From the NCBI GenBank assembly GCA_022072445.1, contig JAJVHV010000005.1, positions 236,888 to 300,887 on the forward strand: a stretch of 64,000 bases of DNA, written 5' to 3'. Under the pieces are notes generated by a model. The model saw only the letters and a list, made by a program, of their open reading frames with translations. It was not told the origin of the DNA and did not search any database. Source of the DNA: Phycisphaerae bacterium (GTDB lineage Bacteria > Planctomycetota > Phycisphaerae > UBA1845 > Fen-1342). Made by a program: the position numbers and the translations under genes. Shown here one piece after another: positions 52,953 to 62,100 of the stretch; positions within the stretch are counted from its first letter, which is position 1, and each line of letters starts with the position of its first letter.

Positions 52953-55478
52953 ATGCTCGCGCAGACGATTCTCGCCATCGCGTTGCTGGTCGCCGGGGCG
53001 GCGCCCAGCGCGCTTTCCTGGGATGAGGTTACCGTGCTCGATCAACTGCCGGCGGAAGCCCGGAACGCACACTACCCCGGTAATCGCGCCCCGCTGCGGC
53101 CGGTGCCGCTGACGCGGCTGCCGGTGGGGGCCATCACGCCGGGCGGCTGGCTGCAGCGCCAGCTTCGCCTGCAAGCGGACGGATTCATCGGCCGGCTGGG
53201 CGAGATCAGCCACTTTCTGCGCCAGGAGGGAAACGCCTGGCTTGCACCCGACGGCGAGGGGCACAGCAACTGGGAAGAGCTGCCCTACTGGCTGAAGGGT
53301 TTCGGTGACATGGCGTATCTGCTGGGCGATGAGAAGCTGATCGCCGAGGCGCGGGTCTGGATTGAAGGCGCGCTGGGCAGTCAGCGTGGGGATGGGTACT
53401 TCGGGCCGCGCGCGAATCTGACGGCGATTCAGACGGATGCGGGAAAGAAGCCGGACCTGTGGCCGAACATGGTCATGCTGAATGCGCTTCAGTCGTATTA
53501 CGAGTGGACAGCGGCGGCGGGGCGGGCCGACGAGCGCGTCATTGCCCTGATGGAGCGTTACTTCCGGTGGGAGCTGGAGTATCCGGAGGCGGATTTTCTG
53601 CTTCCGTTCTGGCAGCAGCAGCGGGCGGCCGACAATCTCGCCAGCGTCTACTGGCTCTACAACCGAACGGGAGAGGCATGGCTGCTGGAGCTGGCGACGA
53701 AGATTCACCGGCGGACCGCGAATTGGACCGACGGCGTGGCGAACTGGCACGGGGTGAACATCTCGCAGAGTTTTCGCGGGCCGGCGGTCTACTGGCAGCA
53801 GTCGGGCGACGCGCGGCAGCGTAGCGCGCCGTATCGCAACTACGACGAAGTGATGCGGGCCTACGGGCAGGTGCCGGGGGGCATGTTCGGCGCCGACGAA
53901 AACTGCCGGAAGGGCTTTGGCGATCCGCGGCAGGCGGCCGAATCGTGCACGATGGTCGAGTTCATGTACAGCTTCGAGCAGTTGCTGGCGGTCATCGGCG
54001 ACCCGCTGTGGGCGGACCGCTGCGAACAGGTGGCGTTTAACTCGCTGCCGGCGGCGATGACGGCGGACTTCCGGGGCTTGCGCTATCTGACGGCGCCGAA
54101 CATGATCTCGTCGGACGCGCGGAGCAAGGCGCCGGGTTACGAGAACGCCGGCCCGATGCAGCTCTTCGACCCGCGCGACCATCGCTGCTGCCAGCACAAC
54201 GTCGCCCACGGCTGGCCCTATTTCTGCGAGCACCTGTGGATGGCGACCGCCGACAACGGTTTGGCGGCGGTGCTGTACGCGCCGTGCGAGGTGCGAGCGC
54301 GGGCCGGCGACGACGGCGCCGCCGTCACATTGCACGTGGAGACGAAGTATCCCTTCCGCGACGACGTCGAAGTCACGATCCGCGCGGCGGAAGCCGTCAC
54401 GTTTCCGCTGCACGTTCGCATTCCGGCCTGGGCGCAGCGCACCGTGCTGACGGTGAATGGCGCGGATGCGACGCCGCGCGACGGGCAAGTGGCCGGGAAG
54501 TTCGTCCGCATTCAGCGGGCGTGGCGCGATGGCGACCGGCTGCGGCTGGTGTTTGAGCGTAGTCTCCGCACGGTGGACTGGCCGGCTAATCGTGGCAGCG
54601 TGTCGATCGCGTGGGGGCCGCTGGAGTTCGCGCTGGATCTGAAGGAGCGCGTCACGACGGTTCGCCCGGATGACGCGTGGCCGGCGTTTGAACTTCATGC
54701 GCAACGCGCCTGGAATTGCGGGCTGGACCTGAACGATCTGGCGCATCTCTCGACGAAATTCAGAATCGTGCCGCGCGACTGGCCGCGCGACGACCAGCCC
54801 TTTACGCCGGAGAGTACGCCGGTCGAGCTGGTCGGCCCGGTTCGGGCGATGGCGGGTTGGGGCGAGGATCATCTGGGTCTGGTGGGTCTGTTGCAGGATT
54901 GTCCGGCGCGGGCGACGGGGCCGGCGGAAACGGCTCGTTTGATTCCGATGGGCTGCGCTCGGCTGCGGATCGCACAGTTCCCGACCGTCAGCGACGGCCT
55001 GCAGGCCCACGCGTGGACGCCGCCGGCCAAGCCGAAAGACGCGATTCCGGCGTCGGCGTCGGCGTGCTGGCGCGAGGATACGTTGACGGCGCTGAGCGAC
55101 GGGCTGGAACCGCGCGACTCGGGCGACTTCAACATTCCGCGCTTCACCTGGTGGCCGCAGCGTGGAACGCGCGAGTGGGTGCAGTATGACTTCGACGGGC
55201 CGCGGCGCGTGGCGCGCGTCGCGGTCTACTGGTTCGACGATTCCGGCCGCGGCCGCTGCCGGCCGCCGGCGTCGTGGCGGTTGCTGTACAAGCCGATCGG
55301 GGCCGGCGGCGGGGAGGAGTGGCGGGAGGTGCGGCGGGCGCCGGAGGCGGCGTACGGTGTCGAGATCAACCGCTACAACGAGGTTGCGTTTGAACCGGTG
55401 GAGACGACAGCGCTGCGAATCGAGGCGCAGCTTCGGCCGGATTTCTGCGCTGGTCTGCTGGAGTGGAGGGCGGAGTAG
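52953..55478 (+). CDS. GH127-family beta-L-arabinofuranosidase-like protein
   Basis: An 841-residue exported glycosidase. The signal is LAQTILAIALLVAGAAPSAL. The family's zinc ligands are all visible: Glu330 and Cys332 in AESCTM, and Cys412-Cys413 in HRCCQHN, one of which is the predicted Cys nucleophile. GDGYFGPR, GHSNWEELPYWLKGF and LWPNMVMLNALQSYYEW are typical of the alpha-toroid. A beta-rich C-terminal part (PLHVRIPAWAQRTVLTVNGA) follows. A further C-terminal segment resembles a discoidin-like binding module (RVARVAVYWFDDSGRGRCRP). It likely releases arabinofuranose from plant or algal polymers. ATG 52953 follows GAGG. Confidence 0.88.
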   Translation: MLAQTILAIALLVAGAAPSALSWDEVTVLDQLPAEARNAHYPGNRAPLRPVPLTRLPVGAITPGGWLQRQLRLQADGFIGRLGEISHFLRQEGNAWLAPDGEGHSNWEELPYWLKGFGDMAYLLGDEKLIAEARVWIEGALGSQRGDGYFGPRANLTAIQTDAGKKPDLWPNMVMLNALQSYYEWTAAAGRADERVIALMERYFRWELEYPEADFLLPFWQQQRAADNLASVYWLYNRTGEAWLLELATKIHRRTANWTDGVANWHGVNISQSFRGPAVYWQQSGDARQRSAPYRNYDEVMRAYGQVPGGMFGADENCRKGFGDPRQAAESCTMVEFMYSFEQLLAVIGDPLWADRCEQVAFNSLPAAMTADFRGLRYLTAPNMISSDARSKAPGYENAGPMQLFDPRDHRCCQHNVAHGWPYFCEHLWMATADNGLAAVLYAPCEVRARAGDDGAAVTLHVETKYPFRDDVEVTIRAAEAVTFPLHVRIPAWAQRTVLTVNGADATPRDGQVAGKFVRIQRAWRDGDRLRLVFERSLRTVDWPANRGSVSIAWGPLEFALDLKERVTTVRPDDAWPAFELHAQRAWNCGLDLNDLAHLSTKFRIVPRDWPRDDQPFTPESTPVELVGPVRAMAGWGEDHLGLVGLLQDCPARATGPAETARLIPMGCARLRIAQFPTVSDGLQAHAWTPPAKPKDAIPASASACWREDTLTALSDGLEPRDSGDFNIPRFTWWPQRGTREWVQYDFDGPRRVARVAVYWFDDSGRGRCRPPASWRLLYKPIGAGGGEEWREVRRAPEAAYGVEINRYNEVAFEPVETTALRIEAQLRPDFCAGLLEWRAE

Positions 55479-55493
55479 GGGGGAGCAACGTTG

Positions 55494-55547
55494 CAAGTTC
55501 AAAGTGAGCGATCGGGAGGGCACTTTGAACGTGACACTTTGAACTTG
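55494..55547. repeat. 13-bp inverted repeat
   Basis: CAAGTTCAAAGTG at 55494-55506 is the exact reverse complement of CACTTTGAACTTG at 55535-55547. A third partial copy (CACTTTGAAC) lies at 55521-55530. It sits just after the GH127 stop and could act as a terminator or a protein-binding site. Confidence 0.8.
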
Positions 55548-55555
55548 AGAATAGC

Positions 55556-55838
55556 GGAGGCCCGGCGGTGAGTTAACCGACGGGCCTCCTATAACTCCAG
55601 TGGCTGCCGAACAGGCAGCTAGCGCCTGCTGCCCTAGATCAGCAGCTCACCTATGCCTTGATTCACTGGACCACCTCCTTTGAACACGGGCCTTCCGGGG
55701 CGCCTCGCGAGTTTTCACCCGCCGACGGGCGTTGACCCGGCCTGATCCCGTCCGCCGCGCTTCGTGCGGACCCGTGTCGCCGCGTATGCATCCGCCGCGA
55801 CAGCCAGAAGCGTTGGGTAGTCTGCCCGCATCCGGCCA
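55556..55838 (-). ncRNA. Putative structured small RNA, possibly also encoding short peptides
   Basis: The transcript is predicted to start near 55838 from the promoter at 55872-55845. On the minus strand, UCCAGUG (55670-55664) pairs with CACUGGA (55602-55596) and encloses two hairpins: CUGCUG/CAGCAG (55645-55640 with 55631-55626) and GCUGCC/GGCAGC (55619-55614 with 55608-55603). A 9-bp hairpin, GGAGGCCCG with CGGGCCUCC (55589-55581, 55564-55556), follows. An AAAGGAGGTGG Shine-Dalgarno (55681-55671) precedes a 10-codon frame, GTG 55666 to TAG 55634 (MNQGIGELLI). A 38-codon frame (55831-55715) starts close to the predicted 5' end. I know no family with this layout. Confidence 0.55.
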
Positions 55839-55844
55839 CTAACT

Positions 55845-55872
55845 ATCATAGATAATTGAGCGAACAAGTCAA
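55845..55872 (-). promoter_or_regulatory. Near-consensus sigma-70 promoter
   Basis: On the minus strand TTGACT (55872-55867) and TATGAT (55850-55845) are 16 bp apart. This is one of the best promoter matches in the window. It lies 22 bp past the OppF stop and points into the structured RNA region. Confidence 0.75.
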
Positions 55873-55893
55873 TATGGGCCGATGCTAACGATG

Positions 55894-56925
55894 CTAACCG
55901 TCGGCGCGCAGGGCGGCCGCCAGCGCGCCGGGGGTGATGCGCGAGGCGAAGTGGCACGCGACCACATGCCCGGCGGGGAGGCCGTCGGCTGCTCGCAGAG
56001 AGGGTTGCTCCATGCGGCAGCGCTGCTCGGCGAAGGGGCAGCGCGGGTGAAAGGCGCAGCCGCTCGGCGGGTCGATCGGGCTGGGCGCCTCTCCTGGGAG
56101 CGGCACATGTCCACGGCGCGCTTCGGGGTCGGGCTCGGGGGCGGCGGCGAGCAGCGCCTGTGTGTAGGGGTGCCGAGGGTTCCGATAAAGCTCGGTCCCT
56201 TCCGCCTGTTCGACGATGCGGCCCAGGTACATCACGGCGACGTCGTCGCTGCTGTGCTCGACGACCGCGAGGTTGTGCGCGATCAGCAGATAGCTCAGCC
56301 GCAGCTCGCGCTGCAGATCGTCGAGCAGATTCAGGATCTGCGACTGGATCGACACGTCGAGCGCCGAAACGGGTTCGTCGCAGACGATGAAATCCGGCTT
56401 GAGCGCCAGGGCCCGCGCGATGCCGATCCGCTGCCGCTGCCCGCCCGAAAACTCGTGGGGATAGCGCTTCGCGGCATCCGCCGGCAGGCCGACCAGCGCC
56501 AGCAATTCGGCGATGCGGTCGCGCCGCTCGCTGAGAGTCCGCGTCAACCGATGAATGGCGAGTGGTTCGCCGAGAATCGTTTCCACGGTCATGCGCGGGT
56601 TCAGGCTGCCATAGGGGTCTTGAAACACGATCTGCATGCGGCGGCGCATGGCGCGCAGTTCGCCGCGCGGCAGTGAGAAGACGTCGACATCGTCGAATCG
56701 GACGCCGCCTTCGGCCGGAATGAGCCGCAGGAGGGCGCGGCCGGTGGTGGTCTTGCCGCAGCCGCTTTCGCCGACCAGGCCGAGGGTTTGACCGGTGCGG
56801 ACCGAAAACGAGACGCCGTCGACGGCTTTCACGTGTCCGACGGTTCGTCCGAGCACGCCGCGGTGGACGGGGAATTGCACGCGCAGGTTTTCGACGCGCA
56901 GCAATTCGCGAGGAGTCTCGGACAT
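55894..56925 (-). CDS. OppF/DppF-type ABC transporter ATPase
   Basis: A 343-residue ATPase of peptide/nickel-type ABC importers. Walker A is GESGCGKTT (52-60), the Q-loop is [14 protein letters not shown], the signature is [15 protein letters not shown], and Walker B is [12 protein letters not shown]. The C-terminal oligopeptide-transporter extension has Cys residues ([16 protein letters not shown]), as usual in OppD/OppF. Other transporter subunits are not in the window. It is nine bases downstream of a PaaK-like ligase gene on the same strand, so the two are likely co-transcribed. Confidence 0.92.
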   Translation of the reverse strand: MSETPRELLRVENLRVQFPVHRGVLGRTVGHVKAVDGVSFSVRTGQTLGLVGESGCGKTTTGRALLRLIPAEGGVRFDDVDVFSLPRGELRAMRRRMQIVFQDPYGSLNPRMTVETILGEPLAIHRLTRTLSERRDRIAELLALVGLPADAAKRYPHEFSGGQRQRIGIARALALKPDFIVCDEPVSALDVSIQSQILNLLDDLQRELRLSYLLIAHNLAVVEHSSDDVAVMYLGRIVEQAEGTELYRNPRHPYTQALLAAAPEPDPEARRGHVPLPGEAPSPIDPPSGCAFHPRCPFAEQRCRMEQPSLRAADGLPAGHVVACHFASRITPGALAAALRADG

Positions 56926-56934
56926 GGGGCGGGA

Positions 56935-58308
56935 TTATACGGGCGGAGCGCGGACGATGCGTCGGGCTTTCATCTCGAAGCGCGGCAGCGAGCCGGACGG
57001 TGCGACGCGGACGTGTGCATGGAAGAACAGCCGAGATTTGATCGTCTCGGCCACGCGGTCGGCCAGTGCGCTGGCGGCGCCGGCGGCGCCGGCGACCGGC
57101 TCGATTTCGAGCGTGACGTCGGTCAGGCCGGCGCGCGTGTCGAGGATGATGCGGTACTCGGCGATGGAATCGAACTCGCGGACAATCGAATCGATCGCGG
57201 CCGGATAGACGTTGTTTCCGCGGACGATGATCATGTCGTCGCAGCGCCCGAGAATGCCGCCGACCATCTGCACGAGCGATCGGCCGCAGGCGCAGCGGCC
57301 GGTCCGCAGCCGCACCACGTCGCCCGTGCGGTAGCGCAGCAGCGGGCTCCCGAGCCGGCCGAGATTCGTGAGCACGAGCTCGCCTTCGATCGGATCGGGG
57401 GCTGTGTCACGTCCGGGCACGCCGGGCGAAAACAGCAGCGTGTCGGCGGACGGATCGACCAGTTCGACGATCGCCTCGGATTCGAGCAGGTGCACGCAGC
57501 CCGGGGCTTCGACGCACTCGATGCCGAGCGGGCCCGTCTCGGTCATGCCGGTGTGATCGAAGACGCGCGCGTCGAAGGCGGCTTCGAGCCGCGCGCGGAC
57601 GCCGGGGACGCTGCCGCCCGGTTCGCCGGCGACGATGAGCATGCGGACGGCGGAACGGCGCAGGTCGAGCGACTCGCGTTGGGCCGTTTCGGCCAGATGC
57701 AGGGCGTAGGTGGGCGTGCAGAGCAGGGCGGTGGCGCGGTTGTCGAGCATGGCGCGCAGGCGTGCGCTGCTGCTGAGTCCGCCGCCCGCCAGGCAGAAGT
57801 TTCCGCGGCGTTGGGCGCCTTCAAAGGCCGCCCAGAAACCGATGAACGGTCCGAAGGAGAACGCGAAGTAGAGCCGGTCGTCGGGCTTGAGGGCGACGAC
57901 GTCGTAGATCGTCGACCAGCAGCCGACGAACCAGTCCCAGCTCTCGGGCGTGTCGAGCCAGCGCATGCCTTGGCCGGTCGTGCCCGACGTCTGGTGCATG
58001 CGCACATAGCGCTTGAGCGGGAATGTCAGATTCGTACCATAGGGCGGCTTCGCGGCCTGGTCCGCGGCGACCTGCGTCTTGGTGGTGAATGGGAGGCGCG
58101 GTAGGTCCGCCAGCGTGCGGATGTCAGCCGCAGTCAGACCGGCCGCGGCGAATTTTTCCGTCCAGAACGGATTCGGCCCGACGACGGCGTCGAGCAGCCG
58201 GCGCAGTGCCGCAAGCTGGCGATCGGCCAGAGCGGCGCGATCGAGGAACCGCGGCGGATCGCCGGGCGAGGGCTTGCCATGCGAGTGATCAGCACGAGTC
58301 TTGCGCAC
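56935..58308 (-). CDS. PaaK-like phenylacetate-CoA ligase family protein
   Basis: A 457-residue AMP-forming adenylase of the phenylacetate-CoA ligase type. The phosphate-binding loop is HQTSGTTGQGMRW (near 105-117). The adenine region is VFDHTGMTETGPLGIECVE and the hinge is LLRYRTGDVVRLR. The C-terminal domain starts at GRCDDMIIVRGNNVYPAAID, which carries the IVRGxNVYP motif of this family. It would activate an aryl or other carboxylate with ATP and CoA; the substrate is unknown. Pairing with a peptide-transporter ATPase gives no clear pathway. It is divergent from an ECF sigma gene. Confidence 0.88.
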   Translation of the reverse strand: MRKTRADHSHGKPSPGDPPRFLDRAALADRQLAALRRLLDAVVGPNPFWTEKFAAAGLTAADIRTLADLPRLPFTTKTQVAADQAAKPPYGTNLTFPLKRYVRMHQTSGTTGQGMRWLDTPESWDWFVGCWSTIYDVVALKPDDRLYFAFSFGPFIGFWAAFEGAQRRGNFCLAGGGLSSSARLRAMLDNRATALLCTPTYALHLAETAQRESLDLRRSAVRMLIVAGEPGGSVPGVRARLEAAFDARVFDHTGMTETGPLGIECVEAPGCVHLLESEAIVELVDPSADTLLFSPGVPGRDTAPDPIEGELVLTNLGRLGSPLLRYRTGDVVRLRTGRCACGRSLVQMVGGILGRCDDMIIVRGNNVYPAAIDSIVREFDSIAEYRIILDTRAGLTDVTLEIEPVAGAAGAASALADRVAETIKSRLFFHAHVRVAPSGSLPRFEMKARRIVRAPPV

Positions 58309-58506
58309 GCGGACTCCCGTGTGGCCGCGAGTGTAGCGGCTCAGGACGCCGGGGTCGGATCGTCCGCGGCCAATTTTTGTCGCGAGGCGCGGCTGAGCCG
58401 AGCCGTGGGCGCGGAGGTCGATGTTCGCCGATCGTGGCGCGAATTCTCTTGGACGTGCCTGGATAACGCGGTAAGTTGTTGTCTTACGGACCGTTGCGGG
58501 AAATCA

Positions 58507-59112
58507 ATGTCGCCAGCCAGCCGGGACCAGACCACCACGCAGCTTTTGGATGGGCTGCACGAGCCGGGGAATGGCGGTGCATGGGACGAGTTTGATCGCC
58601 GTTTTCGCCCCATCCTGGTCGGCTTTCTGCGGCACATGGGTGTGAACGAGACCGACGCCGCCGACGTCGCTCAGGAGACCCTGGCGTGTTTCATCCTGGA
58701 CTACCGGGCGGGCAAGTATGATCGCCAGCGCGGCCGGCTGCGTACCTGGCTGATCGGCATCGCGCGATATCGCCTGCTCGACATGCGGCGAGCGGCGGAT
58801 CGGCGGCGCGAGCTGCGCGGCGAGTCCGCTATCGACGACCTTCCGGCGGAATCCGACGCCGAGGCGATCTGGGAAGCCGAACAGCGACGGCACATCTTCG
58901 AGCAGGCCATTGGCGAGCTGCGACGGACGACGCGTTTCAATGAGCGGACGATCGAGGCGTTCGACCGAGTCGTGCTGCAGCGCGAGCCGATCGAGCGCGT
59001 GTCCTCCGCGCTGGGCATGACGCCGCAGGAAATCTACAACGCGAGAAATCGGGTGGTGGAGCGGCTGCGCGAGATTGTGCAGCGCTACGAGGAGATACTG
59101 GCGGAGGCGTAG
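58507..59112 (+). CDS. ECF-type RNA polymerase sigma factor
   Basis: A 201-residue ECF sigma factor. Region 2 contains WDEFDRRFRPILVGFLRHMG, ADVAQETLACFILDY and GRLRTWLIGIARYRLLDM. Region 4 contains QREPIERVSSALGMTPQEIY and NARNRVVERLREI. It is immediately upstream of, and by the longest frame overlapping with, a Ser/Thr-kinase gene that carries an anti-sigma-like zinc motif. This suggests the kinase protein both binds and controls the factor. ATG 58507 gives the standard length; upstream codons to 58279 are not conserved in type. It is related in layout to the sigma at 11197-11778. Confidence 0.9.
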   Translation: MSPASRDQTTTQLLDGLHEPGNGGAWDEFDRRFRPILVGFLRHMGVNETDAADVAQETLACFILDYRAGKYDRQRGRLRTWLIGIARYRLLDMRRAADRRRELRGESAIDDLPAESDAEAIWEAEQRRHIFEQAIGELRRTTRFNERTIEAFDRVVLQREPIERVSSALGMTPQEIYNARNRVVERLREIVQRYEEILAEA

Positions 59113-62100
59113 CATCGAGCGGAGGTTGTTTCGCCTGGCGCGTGCTTGTCCTGAGTCGGAGGTTCTGGAGGGCCTGGCGCTGGGTGGGGAGGCGCCGGAG
59201 GCGCTGCGCTCGCATCTGAACGAGTGCGGCACGTGCCGGGCGGCGCTGGAGCGGATGCGCGCCGACAATCGCTTTCTCAGCGAGTTCGCCGTCGAGGGGG
59301 TGCTGCCGGCGGTGCCGGCCGCCGGACCGGCCCGGCCCGGGGAGCTGGACGTTCCGGGTTACGAGATCGTGCGCGAGATTCACCGCGGCGGGCAGGGCGT
59401 GGTGTATCAGGCGGTGCAGCGTTCGACGAAGCGCGAGGTTGCGATCAAGGTCATGAAGGAGGGGCCGTTCGCGACCGCGTCGGACCGGGCGCGGTTCGAG
59501 CGCGAGATCGAGACGCTCGGCAGGCTGGAGCACCCGAACATCGTTGCGGTGCACGACGCGGGCGTCGTCCACGGGTGGCACTATTTTGTCATGAACTTCG
59601 TCGACGGGCTGCCGCTCGATGAATTCGCCGAGGCCGGGCGGAGCGGCGTCCGCGGCGAGTGCCGTGTCTACGACGTCCTGCGGCTCTTCGCGACCGTCTG
59701 TGACGCGGTGCATGCGGCGCATCTGCGCGGCGTGATCCACCGCGACCTGAAGCCCAGCAACATCCGCGTCGATCGGGACGGATCGCCGCACGTGCTGGAC
59801 TTCGGACTGGCCAAGGCGCTCGACGCGCAGCGCGATGCGGCGATGACGCGCACCGGGCAGTTTGTGGGCTCGCTGCCGTGGGCGGCGCCCGAGCAGGTGG
59901 AGGGCCTGTCGGGCACGGTGGACCTGCGCACCGACGTCTATTCGCTCGGCGCGATCCTCTACCAGCTGCTGACCGGCTCGCTGCCGTTCGACGTCGGCAG
60001 CAACCTGCGCAGCGCCGTCGACGACATCCTGTTTCGCGAGCCTCGGCGGCCCAGCACGCTGGCAGCCGGCGGGCAGCGAATCGGCGACGAGCTCGACACC
60101 ATCGTGCTCAAGTGCCTTTCGAAGGAGCGCGACCGGCGTTACCAGACCGCGGGCGAGCTGGCGCGCGATGTCCGCCGATACCTGGACGGCGAGCCGATCG
60201 AGGCCAAGCGCGACAGCGCCATGTACATCTTGCGCAAGACGTTTCAGCGCTATCGCATGCGCGTGGCGGCGGCGGGGGGCTTTGTGCTGTTGCTGGCGGT
60301 GTTTGGCGTGGTGATGGCGCTGCTCTATCAGCGATCCGCAGGGCTGGAGAAAGCGGCCGTGCATTCGGCCGCGTCGCTGGCCGACCTGCTCTCCGAGAGC
60401 ACGATCGAGCAGGGCCGCATGGCGGGGATGCTGGGCAATCTCGCGCAGGCGGAGCAGCTCCTGTGGCGTGAAATGCTGACGCACCGCGGGGCCGGTCAAG
60501 ACGCGGCCGTGCATCTGAACGATCCTCCCGGCCCGCCGGTGGCCTATTGGGCGCTGTGGGAGCTCTATCGGCGGCATCGCTGCATCCGCACGCTTGCCCC
60601 GGCCCCGCCGACGGAGCGCCTGATGGCGAGCGACAGCGAAGGCACGGCGCTCTGGATCGCCGACCGCGACGGGCAGGTGCGGCGGCTGAGCGAATTCGGC
60701 GAGCCGCTCGACGCGTGGCGCGCATCGGCCACATTCGCCGTGCTCCCGTCCATCCACGCGGGCGGACGCGTGCTCCTCGTCGCGGAGCAGGGAACACCGT
60801 GCGCGTGGCGTCGACGCGATGAGAGTGGGGAGCTGCTGGAGCTGCAGCCGCGGGCGCGGATCGATGCCAGCAGTATCGTGATTTCGCCAAGCGGCGCGCT
60901 GCTGGCGGCGCTGGTGGATGAACGGGCCGCGGTCTGGCAGCTCACAAGGGCCGCTCCGACGCCGGACTTTACGTTCGAGCACGAGGGTGTAACGGCTGTG
61001 GCGATTTCGTCCGATGAGCGGCTGTTGGCCGGCCGCGATCGGCAGGGCGATCTGCACGTCTGGGAGATCGACTCGGGTCGTCGCATCGCCCATCTGAAAT
61101 CGGCGGCGGCGGCCCGCAGCGAACCGCACCAGGTCGGCGCGCTGCTATTTTCGCCGGACGATCGGCTTGTGGCCGACCTGTGGACGGAGTTGCCGGGCCG
61201 CATCTGGGATCGGTCGGCGGCGGCGGAGGCCGCCACGGTTCTGGCCGAGCGGCCGGGCGAACACCGCGTGGCGAGCTTCAGCGACGACAGCCGGCTGCTG
61301 GCCGTCGGGGGCGTGGACGGAGCGCTGCGCGTCTTCGACGCGCACAGCGGCGCGCGGGTCGCGCTCATCCCGGCCGGTCCGGCGCGAATTCGCAGCGTCG
61401 CGTTCACGCCCGGCGGCGGCGGCGTCTGGAGCTGTGCCGAGGGCCACTTGCGGCTCTGGGATCTCGCGACCGACCCGCACGTGGACGTTACGCGCATCGA
61501 GGGTGATCCGCTCCACGGCGTGGACATCAGCCCCGACGGGCGCTGGGTGTTCGCGGGCGGCGGCCTGGGCCGCCTGTATCGCGTCAACCGCGCCACGCGG
61601 GCCGTCGAGAGCATCGAATCCGCCGGCCGCGCCACCATCTCCAGCGTCGCGGTTTCGCCGGACGCGCGGTGGGTCGCGGCGTCGACACACGGCACCGCCG
61701 CGTACCTCTGGGATGCGTCGCGACTCGGAGAAGCACCGCGCGTGCTGGCGCACCCGCAGCGGTTGAGCTCGGTTCGCTTCAGTCCGGATGGCGCGCGCCT
61801 GGCGACCGCTTGCGATGACAGCGTGGTGCGCTTCTGGCGCGTCTCTGACGGCGCGCTGGAGCGCGAGTTCGTCATCGGCCGGCCGCGTCTGCCGCAGATC
61901 GCGTTTGATCCTGCCCGGCCGCGCGTCGCCGTCGTAGTGCGCGACGGAACGCTGCTCATGCTGCGGCTGGATTCGGGCGCGCAGGAGGTCTGGGCACCCG
62001 CCTGCGAGCATACGCTGCGGGCGGTCGAATTTTCGCCCGACGGCCGCTGGCTGGTAAGCGGCGGCGGCGCGCGGGACGTGCAGGTCTGGGACGCGGACAG

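Larger units (their letters stand above)
55479..55893. other. Intergenic region carrying a structured RNA locus
   Basis: About 415 bases between convergent genes. It holds a strong minus-strand promoter, two short minus-strand frames, a three-stem RNA structure, a terminator-like hairpin and a 13-bp inverted repeat. These are listed separately. AT-rich islands around 55840-55875 stand out from the GC-rich surroundings. Confidence 0.8.

Noticed and set aside
52821..55523. A 900-codon minus-strand frame opposite the GH127 gene.
   Set aside because: The plus-strand protein has all family zinc ligands; the minus frame has no recognisable domain.
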